A stretch of DNA of 49,681 nt from Clostridia bacterium (GTDB lineage: Bacteria > Bacillota > Clostridia > Oscillospirales > Acutalibacteraceae). The translations under genes and the position numbers were made by a program. Every line of letters starts with the position of its first letter. Position 1 is the first letter of the stretch. The notes under the pieces were generated by a model. That model saw nothing but the letters and a program-made list of their open reading frames with translations, was not told the origin of the DNA and ran no database searches. The stretch spans positions 1 through 49,681 of the forward strand of contig JAFQBE010000027.1 in assembly GCA_017416765.1 (NCBI GenBank), read 5' to 3'. This document shows, in pieces, positions 7,182-15,873 of the stretch.

Positions 7182-8405
7182 TTATACAAAGCTGTATACA
7201 AAATTGAGAATAAGTTCAATAACCTTTGCTATGCCGCCAAGTATCGAGCGGAAGAAATTACCTATACCATCAAGGATTGAACCGCCGTTATTACCCGGCT
7301 GTTCTTCCGGTTCGGTTGAAGGTTGTGTTATCGGCTCGGTTGTTGTTTCTTCCTGACCCGAAGGTTTTGTAGTTGTGGGCGGAATCGGAATAAGTCCGTC
7401 ACCGGGTTCAACCGGAAGTGTAGTGCCCGGCTCAACCGGCTTTGTAGTTCCCGGTTCAACAGGTACGGTAGTTCCCGGTTCAACGGGTTTTGTGGTATCA
7501 GGGTCTGAAGGCAGAAGCGGATTATCACTCTTGTACTTTTCGTACATTTTCAGCGCATCGCTAAGCTCATTTACTGCAAGACGGCGATAGACCGAAACCT
7601 GAATATCCGATGAATTACGGCTGTAATAGTACAGATATTTACCGGTTACCGTTTTTGAATCCACACCGTATTTTTTTGCAGAGCTTTCTTCAATTTTTAC
7701 AGAATCGGCATACGGCGGTGTATCAACAAGCAGACTGCTTTGAGCATAGATTGCTTTAATCAGAACATCTTCCGCCTGATACTTGAAGCCGCCGAGATTT
7801 TCTATAGCCTTGAAAATAACATCGCTGTTCACACCCTGCTGAACAGCCCTTGACCAGATTACGTTTTTAAGTGCAACGGTATAATTATCCGCCTTGAAGC
7901 CGTGAACTTTGGCTTCCAATTTGGCAACCATAACATCATAAAACTTTGTTTTTGTGAAATTATGCTGTAAAATTAAAAATGCGGTTGCGTTTTCGTCTGC
8001 AATGCGCTTCCATTCGGCATTAAAAAACTCGCCGTATGTATTGCCGTCGAGCCGGTAGGCTAAAAGCAGGCGTTCACCTGTGTCAGCCCCTTCGCCCGAA
8101 GTAATACACCAATTTACGAACTCCATCGGAACACCGTAAACGCTTGAAAACTGATATGCGCCGTAAGAAACACCGCCGGTATCGTTACCCGCGGATATTG
8201 TTTCGGGCTTACCGTTAGATTCGTATTTGGCAGAAAGGCTGCCAAGCAGAAGCTCCTGAGAATCGGTATTAACAGAATTGAGCATTATATAATATTCAGG
8301 CTCCATTCCGTTAAGAATAAAATCGGGTTCCGCTCTGTTCGCCGCAACCGTCATACACGGCAATGCTGCGGCAAAAGCTAAAATAAACGGAACAATCTTT
8401 TTCAT
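7182..8405 (-). CDS. Secreted lysozyme-fold (muramidase-like) protein with PVEPGTT repeats
   Basis: A signal peptide (residues 1-21, cleavage near TVAA) leads into a domain with AKYESNGKPETISAGN followed by GGVSYGAYQFSS. This combination of a Glu in xxYESxGxP and GGVSYGxYQFSS is typical of lysozyme-fold domains found in phage tail and VgrG-related proteins, so a peptidoglycan-cleaving activity is likely but unproven. The domain runs to about residue 285. It is followed by a linker of 8-residue repeats (PVEPGTTx, about four copies), a second Thr/Glu/Pro-rich stretch, and a hydrophobic amphipathic tail (ILGGIAKVIELILNFVYSFV). The 407-residue protein has no sortase motif. GAGGTGA precedes the ATG. 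It is divergent from the metallophosphoesterase gene. Confidence 0.75.
   Translation of the reverse strand: MKKIVPFILAFAAALPCMTVAANRAEPDFILNGMEPEYYIMLNSVNTDSQELLLGSLSAKYESNGKPETISAGNDTGGVSYGAYQFSSVYGVPMEFVNWCITSGEGADTGERLLLAYRLDGNTYGEFFNAEWKRIADENATAFLILQHNFTKTKFYDVMVAKLEAKVHGFKADNYTVALKNVIWSRAVQQGVNSDVIFKAIENLGGFKYQAEDVLIKAIYAQSSLLVDTPPYADSVKIEESSAKKYGVDSKTVTGKYLYYYSRNSSDIQVSVYRRLAVNELSDALKMYEKYKSDNPLLPSDPDTTKPVEPGTTVPVEPGTTKPVEPGTTLPVEPGDGLIPIPPTTTKPSGQEETTTEPITQPSTEPEEQPGNNGGSILDGIGNFFRSILGGIAKVIELILNFVYSFV
7402..7494. repeat. 24-bp tandem repeats inside a coding region
   Basis: About four imperfect copies of a 24-bp unit encode the PVEPGTT(V/K/L) linker of the lysozyme-fold protein. Copies differ mainly at third positions, so the peptide is preserved by selection. 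Not a CRISPR array: there are no spacers. Confidence 0.85.
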
Positions 8406-8497
8406 TTAAATCACCTCGGATATATTTTACATTAGCAGTTAATTAATTGTCAATACCAAGTATTGGCGTAAAAATATTAAAGAAAAGGAAGGATAAC

Positions 8498-9592
8498 ATG
8501 GATTTTATCTTATCTCTCGCGGAAAAGCTGATATCAATCATACTTTCCATCATGACATTTTTTACAGGCGGCTTTTCCACGCAGGAACCCACCTATTCAC
8601 CCACAAATCCCGACCAGCTCAAGCTCAATGCCGCTGTCATATCAGACACGCACATTGCGCAGGACGAAATTGAATGCCGCAACTTATTGCGCAAAGGCAT
8701 TGCCGATATAAACAACAGTGCTGTGCCTACCGATGTGTTTGCAATTGTAGGCGACAACACCGACAACGGCAAGCCCGAAGAATTCAAACTGTTTTTCAAT
8801 GAGCTTTCCGCTTGTAAAAAAGCAATGCTCACCATTGTTGCAATGGGCAACCACGATTCCTGGAAGGCTGAAAACTCTTTCAATGCTTTCTATTCGGAAT
8901 ACTCCGCTTTCCTGCGTCAGCCCGTAACCACTACTTACCGTCACTTTACCAAAAACGACTACCACTTCTTTACTCTCGGCACAGAACAGAAAATGCAGAA
9001 TGAAGCATACCTTTCCGAGGCACAGCTCAACTGGATTAATTTAGAGCTTTCCGCTGTTTCATACACTGACAAGCCCGTATTTATTTTCCTTCACCAGCCC
9101 TTTAACGGTACAAACCGCGTAAATCAGGCATGGGCGCTCGGTATACTCGGCGAACAGAGTGACCAGCTTATGGCAATACTTAAGCACTACACAGACCAGG
9201 GTATGGTTATTGTTGTTTTCTCGGGTCACCTGCACAGCGGCTTCGGCTACAGCGGTGTTACCAATGACGGCAACCTTTATTTTGTAGACTGCCCGAGCTT
9301 CGGTCAGACACCTTCACGCGGTGAAGTAATAGAAACAGGTACAGGCTATGTTGTTGAAGGCTACATCGGTCAGCTTATTATCAGAGCAAGAAACTTTGTA
9401 ACAGGTCAGTTCTATGACAGATTTACTTATACAATCAAAACCAACGAAACACCCATACCGCAAGAACCCACAACCAATCCCGGCGAACCGCCTACGGAGC
9501 CGCCCACACAGCCGCCCGTTGACGAACCCACAACAGAAGAAAGAACAACTTCACCTGTTGAGCTGCCGGTTGAATTACCGCCCGTTGCATAA
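8498..9592 (+). CDS. Membrane-anchored or secreted calcineurin-like metallophosphoesterase
   Basis: All metal-binding motifs of the calcineurin-like phosphoesterase fold are present: ISDTHI, VGDNTDNG, MGNHDSW, FLHQPF and FSGHLHSG. The fold binds two metal ions and hydrolyses phosphate esters; the substrate here is unknown. The N-terminus (FILSLAEKLISIILSIMTFFTGGF) is a hydrophobic helix acting as a signal or anchor, so the enzyme should work outside the membrane. After the catalytic domain comes a Pro/Thr/Glu-rich tail of about 50 residues ending in PVELPPVA, similar in style to the linker of the divergent neighbour. The ATG at 8498 (364 residues) follows AAGGAAGG; a longer frame from 8447 lacks a site. 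copA follows after 11 bases. Confidence 0.88.
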   Translation: MDFILSLAEKLISIILSIMTFFTGGFSTQEPTYSPTNPDQLKLNAAVISDTHIAQDEIECRNLLRKGIADINNSAVPTDVFAIVGDNTDNGKPEEFKLFFNELSACKKAMLTIVAMGNHDSWKAENSFNAFYSEYSAFLRQPVTTTYRHFTKNDYHFFTLGTEQKMQNEAYLSEAQLNWINLELSAVSYTDKPVFIFLHQPFNGTNRVNQAWALGILGEQSDQLMAILKHYTDQGMVIVVFSGHLHSGFGYSGVTNDGNLYFVDCPSFGQTPSRGEVIETGTGYVVEGYIGQLIIRARNFVTGQFYDRFTYTIKTNETPIPQEPTTNPGEPPTEPPTQPPVDEPTTEERTTSPVELPVELPPVA

Positions 9593-9603
9593 AATAAAAT
9601 ACA

Positions 9604-11868
9604 ATGAAACAAAAATTTATTGTTGAAGGCATGATGTGCGCCGCCTGCTCTGCCGCAGTTGAAAGAGCCGTAGGCAAAATAGACGGCGTTGAATCAGCCA
9701 CAGTAAACCTGCTTGCAAAGCTGCTTACCGCAGAATATGACGAAAGCAAGGTAAACGAAGAAATAATCTGCAAGGCTGTTGAAAAGGCAGGCTTTACGGC
9801 AACCTTACAAGAAGAACCAAAGCCAGCTGAAACTCAGGCAAAAGCCGAAGCTCAAACCAAACTGCCAAAGGCAGAAGAAAAGTTTACTCCCGTTAAAACA
9901 AGGCTTGCCGTATCGATACCGCTGCTTGCGGTGCTGATGTATATTGCAATGGGTCACATGGTCGGCTTACCTCTGCCGCACTTTCTTCACGGTATAAGCA
10001 ACGGCGTTGCCTTTGCGTTTTCGCAATTTCTTATTACTCTGCCCATACTTTATGTGAACCGCAAGTTTTTCTTCCACGGCTTTGCCGCCATAAAAAGAAA
10101 AGCTCCGAATATGGATACACTTGTTGCAGTCGGTTCGGGTGCGGCTATGGTTTACGGCATATTTTCAATATTCATGATAGGCTACGGTCTTGGCAACGAA
10201 AGACCCGACATAGCCGAAAAGTATGTAACAAACCTCTATTTTGAATCTGCCGCAATGATACTTACCCTTGTAACAGTAGGCAAATTCCTTGAGGAGCGTT
10301 CAAAAAACAAAACAAATTCAGCCGTTGCAAAGCTGATTGATTTATCACCCAAAACCGCAACCGTAATCCGTAACGGAAAAGAAATAAAGATAAATACCGA
10401 AGAAATAGTTTCGGGCGACCTTATTCTTATCCGTCCGGGTGAAAAAATACCCGTTGACGGTGTAATTATTCAGGGTGCATCAAGTGTTGACCAATCGGCA
10501 CTTACGGGTGAAAGCATACCCATTGAAAAAAGTGAAGGCGACAGCGTTATGTCTGCAACCGTTAACCTTGAAGGTGCTTTTACAATGAAAGCCACCAAGG
10601 TAGGTAAAGATACAACGCTCGCAAAAATTATTGAGCTGGTTGAAAACGCCGGTGCAAGTAAAGCACCTGCTGCAAGGCTTGCGGACAAAATTGCGGGTGT
10701 GTTTGTGCCCATAGTTATGAGCATATCGCTTATTACATTTATTGCATGGCTTATTGCAGGGCAGAGCCTTGAATTTGCGCTTTCCTGCGCAATATGCGTG
10801 CTTGTTATTTCCTGCCCGTGTGCGTTGGGGCTTGCAACACCCGTTGCAATTACAGTTTCAACAGGAAAATGCGCTTCAAACGGAATACTGATAAAATCGG
10901 CTGAAGCACTTGAAACAATCTGCAAGGCAGATACCGTTATCCTCGATAAAACCGGTACGGTAACCACAGGTAAGCCCGCAGTTACCAATATAATTGCTAC
11001 CGAAATGGAAAACGGTGAGCTTTTAAGGCTTGCCGCAGCCCTCGAAGCAAAGAGTGAACACCTGATTGCAAAAGCAATCTGTGAAAAATACAGCGGTGAA
11101 CCTGTAAAGGCAGATAACTTTACTTATATATCGGGTAAAGGTGTATCGGCAATAATTGAAGGCAAAAAGGCAATCGGCGGTAACGCAAGGCTGATGCAGG
11201 ATAAAGGCATTGATGTTTCATCGCTTTTACCCATTGCCGAAGAACTTTCCTCACAAGGCAAAACCGCAGTTTACTTTGCTGTTGACGGCAAAGCCGCAGG
11301 CATTATAGCTGTTGCGGACGAAATAAAGCCAAGTAGCATTGAAGCCGTAAAAGCCTTGATACAGCGCGGAAAAGAAGTAATACTTTTAACAGGCGACAAC
11401 AAAAATACTGCTGAAGTTATCGGAAAACAGCTTGGTGTAACAAAGGTTATTGCCGAAGTTTTGCCCGCACAAAAGGCAGAACAGGTTGAAGCTGAACAGA
11501 ACAAAAACAGAAAAGTTATAATGGTCGGCGACGGTATAAACGATTCCCCTGCCCTTGCCAAAGCCGATGTAGGCATAGCAATAGGCGGCGGTACGGATAT
11601 AGCAATTGAATCCGCCGATGTTGTACTGATGAAAAACGAACTGACCGATGTTGTAAAGGCAATAACCTTTTCAGGCAAAACTCTGCGCAACATCAAGCAA
11701 AACCTTTTCTGGGCATTCTTTTATAATGTAATCGGCATTCCCGTTGCCGCCGGAATACTGTTTTTACCTTTAGGAATTACACTTTCGCCGATGATTGGTG
11801 CTGCAGCAATGAGTTTAAGCTCACTGTTTGTTGTTACAAATGCATTAAGGCTTTATAAAATGAAATAA
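9604..11868 (+). CDS. copA: Copper-translocating P1B-type ATPase CopA
   Basis: This is a heavy-metal exporting ATPase of 754 residues. One N-terminal HMA domain carries the metal-binding CAAC (Cys12, Cys15); a Lys/Glu-rich linker follows; then membrane helices, the TGES loop (301-304), the CPC metal site in helix 6 (404-406), the phosphorylated Asp in DKTGT (448) and the GDGIND hinge with SADVVLM. CPC with a GMxCxxC-type HMA domain indicates Cu(I). Two oddities: the normally near-invariant SEHP motif reads SEHL (484-487), and no Shine-Dalgarno site precedes the ATG, which is only 11 bases after the metallophosphoesterase stop in an A-rich spacer. Translation may depend on reinitiation. No CsoR or CopY regulator is nearby. 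Confidence 0.95.
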   Translation: MKQKFIVEGMMCAACSAAVERAVGKIDGVESATVNLLAKLLTAEYDESKVNEEIICKAVEKAGFTATLQEEPKPAETQAKAEAQTKLPKAEEKFTPVKTRLAVSIPLLAVLMYIAMGHMVGLPLPHFLHGISNGVAFAFSQFLITLPILYVNRKFFFHGFAAIKRKAPNMDTLVAVGSGAAMVYGIFSIFMIGYGLGNERPDIAEKYVTNLYFESAAMILTLVTVGKFLEERSKNKTNSAVAKLIDLSPKTATVIRNGKEIKINTEEIVSGDLILIRPGEKIPVDGVIIQGASSVDQSALTGESIPIEKSEGDSVMSATVNLEGAFTMKATKVGKDTTLAKIIELVENAGASKAPAARLADKIAGVFVPIVMSISLITFIAWLIAGQSLEFALSCAICVLVISCPCALGLATPVAITVSTGKCASNGILIKSAEALETICKADTVILDKTGTVTTGKPAVTNIIATEMENGELLRLAAALEAKSEHLIAKAICEKYSGEPVKADNFTYISGKGVSAIIEGKKAIGGNARLMQDKGIDVSSLLPIAEELSSQGKTAVYFAVDGKAAGIIAVADEIKPSSIEAVKALIQRGKEVILLTGDNKNTAEVIGKQLGVTKVIAEVLPAQKAEQVEAEQNKNRKVIMVGDGINDSPALAKADVGIAIGGGTDIAIESADVVLMKNELTDVVKAITFSGKTLRNIKQNLFWAFFYNVIGIPVAAGILFLPLGITLSPMIGAAAMSLSSLFVVTNALRLYKMK

Positions 11869-11875
11869 GCATCAG

Positions 11876-11904
11876 ACACCGCTGATTTCGCAATTCAGCG
11901 GTGT
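11876..11904 (+). terminator. Intrinsic terminator of copA
   Basis: ACACCGCTGA and TCAGCGGTGT form a 10-bp stem with a 9-base loop, followed by TTTT. It separates the metallophosphoesterase-copA unit from rmuC. Confidence 0.88.
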
Positions 11905-11940
11905 TTTTCATTTTTACGGTATAAATTAAAAGAAATGCAC

Positions 11941-11969
11941 TTGTGTAAATACAATTAGTTTGTTATAAT
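11941..11969 (+). promoter_or_regulatory. Sigma-A type promoter of rmuC-GH3
   Basis: TTGTGT (11941-11946), 17-base spacer, perfect TATAAT (11964-11969); rmuC starts at 12006. Confidence 0.7.
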
Positions 11970-12005
11970 TATTATGATTAGATTTTAGATAATGGGGGGG
12001 ATTTT

Positions 12006-13310
12006 GTGCCATCCAACGATATTATTGTTCTTTTGCTTGCTGTTGTTATTGCGCTGCTTACTGCTGCAATAATAATGATTTATTCACTCAATAAAAAGAA
12101 CAGCAGAAAGAATGAAGAAAGCGAAAAAATCAGCAGGCTTATGGCGGACGAATTTGAACGAAGCCGCCGCGAAATGAGCCACGGTCAAAACGATATGCGC
12201 GAGCAAACCGCTCAAAGCCTTAACGAAATGGCAAAAAAGCTTGACGAAATGACGAAAGCCAATTTTGAAAATCAGGCTAAAATGACTCAGACGCTCAATG
12301 ATTCACTCGGCTCAATCCGACAGAATAACATTGAACAGAATGAACGGCTTTCACGGGGCGTATCCGATGCAATAACAAAAATGCAGGAAAGCAACGAGAA
12401 AAAGCTCGACCAGATGCGCGAAACCGTTGATGAAAAGCTCAACGCCACCCTTGCCGCAAGGCTTGACAGTTCATTTAAAACTGTTTCAGACCAGCTGGAA
12501 AACGTAAACAAATCCCTCGGTGAAATGAAAGAGCTTTCAAACGGCGTTACAGCCAATGTTTCAACACTTAACAAAGTGCTGACAAATGTAAAAGCCAGAG
12601 GTACATGGGCTGAGGTTTACCTTGAAAACATACTTGACCAGACAATTCCCGGAATGTATGTCAAAAACTTTTCACCCATTGAAGGCAGCCGTGCCGTTGT
12701 TGAATTTGCGGTTAAAATTCCCGCAGGTGACGGCGCAGGTACGGTAACCTACCTGCCGATTGACTCCAAATTTCCGATGGAGGACTATGTCCGCCTTTGT
12801 GACGCAGCAGAAAATGCAGACGCAGCAGCGCTGGCACTTGCAAGAAAAGCCCTGTTTGCAAGAATAAAGGACGAGGCAAAACAGATAAGCAAATACATAG
12901 TTGTTCCGACCACCACACCCTATGCCATTATGTACCTTGCAACGGAAGGATTATATGCAGAGGTTGCAGCTTCACCTGAAGGCTTACCCGAACAGCTGAG
13001 AAGCCAATACAACATAATGATTGCAGGTCCTACTACAATAACTGCTCTGCTTTCTTCCCTTTCAATGGGCTTCAAGGCGGTTGCAATAAACGAAAAGGCA
13101 AACGAAGTGCGCAAGATGCTTGCCGTTGCCAAAACACAGTACGACAAATTCGGTGTGCTGCTTGACAAGGCACGCAGTAAAATTGACGATGCGGGCAAAG
13201 CACTTGATTTAGCTCAGGACAGAAACCGCATTATACAAAAGAAACTCAAGGGCGTTGAAGCCGTTGACGATATAGAAAAACTTGAAGAAAATTTCTTTGA
13301 AGGAGAATAA
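12006..13310 (+). CDS. rmuC: DNA recombination protein RmuC
   Basis: The 434-residue protein shows the RmuC layout: an N-terminal membrane helix (about residues 7-27), a long coiled coil rich in Glu, Lys, Met and Gln (about 30-185), and the conserved C-terminal domain with VKARGTWAEVYLENILDQ, YLPIDSKFPMEDY and GPTTITALLSSLSMGFK. RmuC limits inversions at short inverted repeats in E. coli and its C-terminal domain is related to restriction-like nucleases. Translation begins at a GTG with a run of seven Gs upstream. The stop codon is 3 bases from the GH3 gene, whose ribosome-binding site is inside rmuC, so the two are co-translated although functionally unrelated. Confidence 0.93.
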   Translation: MPSNDIIVLLLAVVIALLTAAIIMIYSLNKKNSRKNEESEKISRLMADEFERSRREMSHGQNDMREQTAQSLNEMAKKLDEMTKANFENQAKMTQTLNDSLGSIRQNNIEQNERLSRGVSDAITKMQESNEKKLDQMRETVDEKLNATLAARLDSSFKTVSDQLENVNKSLGEMKELSNGVTANVSTLNKVLTNVKARGTWAEVYLENILDQTIPGMYVKNFSPIEGSRAVVEFAVKIPAGDGAGTVTYLPIDSKFPMEDYVRLCDAAENADAAALALARKALFARIKDEAKQISKYIVVPTTTPYAIMYLATEGLYAEVAASPEGLPEQLRSQYNIMIAGPTTITALLSSLSMGFKAVAINEKANEVRKMLAVAKTQYDKFGVLLDKARSKIDDAGKALDLAQDRNRIIQKKLKGVEAVDDIEKLEENFFEGE

Positions 13311-13313
13311 CAT

Positions 13314-15731
13314 ATGAGTAAGTACAGCGACCTTATTTCAAAAATGACTCTTGAAGAAAAGGCGAGCCTTTGCGACGGCGCGGATTTCTGGCACCTCAAG
13401 GGCATGGAAAAGTACGGTATTCCCTCAATCATGGTCTGCGACGGACCTCACGGTCTGCGCAAAAAGGACTACAGCAAAACCGGCGACAGCCTGAGTAACT
13501 CCGTACCCGCAATCAGCTACCCCACAGCCGCAACAACAGCTGCATCATGGGACCCCGAGCTGCTTTATCAGATGGGTGTTGCACTCGGTAAAAAATGCCT
13601 GAAAGAAGAAGTCGGCGTACTTCTCGGACCCGGCGTAAATATGAAGCGTTCTCCCCTTTGCGGCAGAAACTTTGAATATTTCTCCGAAGATCCGATTCTT
13701 GCAGGTGAACTTGCTGCCGGCTTTATCAACGGCGTTCAGTCAATGGGTGTAGGCACATCACTCAAGCACTTCTGCGCAAACAGCCAGGAAACCCGCAGAA
13801 TGACCTGCGACAGCGTTGTTGACGAAAGAGCCTTGCGCGAAATCTATCTTACAGCGTTTGAAATAGCTGTCAAAAAGGCAAAGCCGTGGACGGTTATGAA
13901 CTCATACAACAAAATCAACGGTATGCACGGTTCGGAAAACAAGCACACACAGCTTGAAATCCTTCGCGATGAATGGGGCTACGACGGTGCTGTAGTAAGC
14001 GACTGGGGTGCATGTAACGACAGAGTACTCGGCCTTAAAAACGGTAACGATATCGAAATGCCCTCTTCCGCAGGAGCAGGCACAAAGAAAATTGTTGAAG
14101 CAGTAAAGAACGGCACACTCGACGAAGCCGTTGTAAATGAAAGAGCGCTCAATGTATTGAAGCTTATTGAAAAGGCTGCCGCAGGCGCAAAGAAGAACTA
14201 TCCATACAATGACCTTGACGACCAGGATTTTGCAAGACAGATTGCCGCAAATTCAATGGTTCTGCTCAAAAACAACGGTGTACTTCCGCTCAAAAAGGAA
14301 GGCAGAATTGCCGTTATCGGCGAGCTTGCAAGAACACCCCGTTACCAGGGCGCAGGTTCATCACACATTAACCCCACAAAGCTTGATAACGCACTTGAAG
14401 AGCTTAAAAAGGTTGGCTACAGCGTTGAATTTGCACAGGGCTATGAGCTTAAAAAGAGTAAGGCAAAGAATAATCCCGCACTTGCAAGCGAAGCTGCACA
14501 GCTTGCCGCAAAGTGCGAAACGGTTGTTCTTTTCGTAGGTCTTACAGACGAATATGAAGCAGAGGGCTACGACAGACAGCACATGAATCTGCCCGAAGCA
14601 CATGACAAGCTTGTAAATGAAATACTTAAAGTAAACAAGAATGTTATTGTTGTACTCGCAGGCGGTTCACCCGTTGAAATGCCATGGAATGACGGTGTTG
14701 CCGCTATACTCAATTCCTACCTCGGCGGTCAGGCAGGTGCAGGCGCAGTAGCAGACATTATCAGCGGCAAGGTAAACCCGAGCGGTAAGCTGCCCGAAAC
14801 CTATCCCATGGTTTATTCAGACACACCGGCTGTAAACAATTTCCCCGGCAACCCCGCTACGGTTGAATACCGCGAAAGCATTTATATCGGCTACAGATAC
14901 TACGAAAAGGCTGCGAAGGCTGTGCGTTATCCCTTCGGCTACGGTCTTTCCTACACAACCTTCGAATATTCCGACCTGAAGCTTGACAAAACAGAAATGA
15001 CCGAAAATGACACACTCAAAGTAACATTTACTGTTAAAAACACAGGTGCTGTTGCAGGCTATGAAATTGCTCAGCTTTATGTATCGGATAAGGTAAGCAC
15101 AATTTACAGACCCGTTAAAGAACTCAAGGGCTTCAAAAAGGTATGGCTTGAGCCCGGTGAAAGCAAAGAAATTGAAATAGAGCTTTGCAAACGCGCATTC
15201 GCTTTCTACAATGTAAACATAAACGATTGGTGCGTTGAAAGCGGTGAATTCGATATACTTGTCGGCGCATCAAGCGCAGATATAAAGCTCACCTCAGCGG
15301 TAACAGTTGAAGGCACAACGGAAAACATTCCCGATTATTCCGCCGTTGCCCCCGCCTACTACACAGCAGATGTTCAGTCCGTACCGACAGAGCAGTTCAA
15401 AGCGGTACTCGGCAGAGAACTCCCCCCTGCAAACTATGCCTCCAACAGAAAGCTCGGCATTCAGGATACATTTGAAAGCTGCGCACACACAAAGAACGGC
15501 GCACGCATGTACAAAATTATGACAACCGTTGTCCCTGCAGGCTTTGCACAGGCTATTGCACTGCAGACTCCGTTCCGCGATTTTATCAGTATGAGCGGCG
15601 GCGTATTCAGCGAGGAAATGGCTGACGGACTTGTAAAAGCACTCAGCGGCGAAAAGGGCGGTATTAGAAAAATACTCAAGGATATACCCAGAGCCATCAA
15701 GGGTATAGGTCCTCTGCTTAAACAGATATAA
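13314..15731 (+). CDS. GH3 family beta-glucosidase-type glycoside hydrolase
   Basis: The 805-residue protein has the N-terminal TIM barrel of GH3 with the KHF motif (151-153) and the catalytic nucleophile Asp230 in VVSDWGA. The second alpha/beta domain contains LLKNNGVLPL, VIGELARTPRYQGAGSS and GLTDEYEAEGYDR, and a fibronectin III-like domain starts near SYTTFEYSDLKL. It removes glucosyl or similar residues from the non-reducing ends of plant-type oligosaccharides; exact specificity cannot be read. A C-terminal extension of about 140 residues (after VTVEGTTENIPDY) is found in many clostridial relatives and has no known role. No signal peptide, so it acts on imported oligosaccharides. AAGGAG lies 9 bases before the ATG, within the end of rmuC. 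Confidence 0.93.
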   Translation: MSKYSDLISKMTLEEKASLCDGADFWHLKGMEKYGIPSIMVCDGPHGLRKKDYSKTGDSLSNSVPAISYPTAATTAASWDPELLYQMGVALGKKCLKEEVGVLLGPGVNMKRSPLCGRNFEYFSEDPILAGELAAGFINGVQSMGVGTSLKHFCANSQETRRMTCDSVVDERALREIYLTAFEIAVKKAKPWTVMNSYNKINGMHGSENKHTQLEILRDEWGYDGAVVSDWGACNDRVLGLKNGNDIEMPSSAGAGTKKIVEAVKNGTLDEAVVNERALNVLKLIEKAAAGAKKNYPYNDLDDQDFARQIAANSMVLLKNNGVLPLKKEGRIAVIGELARTPRYQGAGSSHINPTKLDNALEELKKVGYSVEFAQGYELKKSKAKNNPALASEAAQLAAKCETVVLFVGLTDEYEAEGYDRQHMNLPEAHDKLVNEILKVNKNVIVVLAGGSPVEMPWNDGVAAILNSYLGGQAGAGAVADIISGKVNPSGKLPETYPMVYSDTPAVNNFPGNPATVEYRESIYIGYRYYEKAAKAVRYPFGYGLSYTTFEYSDLKLDKTEMTENDTLKVTFTVKNTGAVAGYEIAQLYVSDKVSTIYRPVKELKGFKKVWLEPGESKEIEIELCKRAFAFYNVNINDWCVESGEFDILVGASSADIKLTSAVTVEGTTENIPDYSAVAPAYYTADVQSVPTEQFKAVLGRELPPANYASNRKLGIQDTFESCAHTKNGARMYKIMTTVVPAGFAQAIALQTPFRDFISMSGGVFSEEMADGLVKALSGEKGGIRKILKDIPRAIKGIGPLLKQI

Positions 15732-15766
15732 AATATTTAATTAAGCAAAATAAACCAAAATTTACC

Positions 15767-15827
15767 AAAATACAATTAAATGTTTGTTGTATTTTCGGTT
15801 GCAGTTTTGACTAAAATATTATATATT
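15767..15827 (+). promoter_or_regulatory. pckG promoter with adjacent AT-rich inverted repeat
   Basis: TTGCAG (15799-15804), 17-base spacer, TATATT (15822-15827). Just upstream, AAAATACAA (15767-15775) and TTGTATTTT (15787-15795) form a perfect 9-bp inverted repeat that could be an operator or the terminator of the GH3 gene. Confidence 0.5.
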
Positions 15828-15873
15828 AATAATTGTTGAAAAAGTATCTACTACCGAAAGGAGTCAACCAATA

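Noticed and set aside
7402-7494. Possible CRISPR-like array of short tandem repeats
   Set aside because: The units are contiguous, 24 bp long, in frame and encode PVEPGTT peptides; there are no spacers.
10470-10988. Minus-strand reading frame of 172 codons inside copA
   Set aside because: It is the antisense shadow of the conserved ATPase motifs (TGES to DKTGT) and has no start signal.
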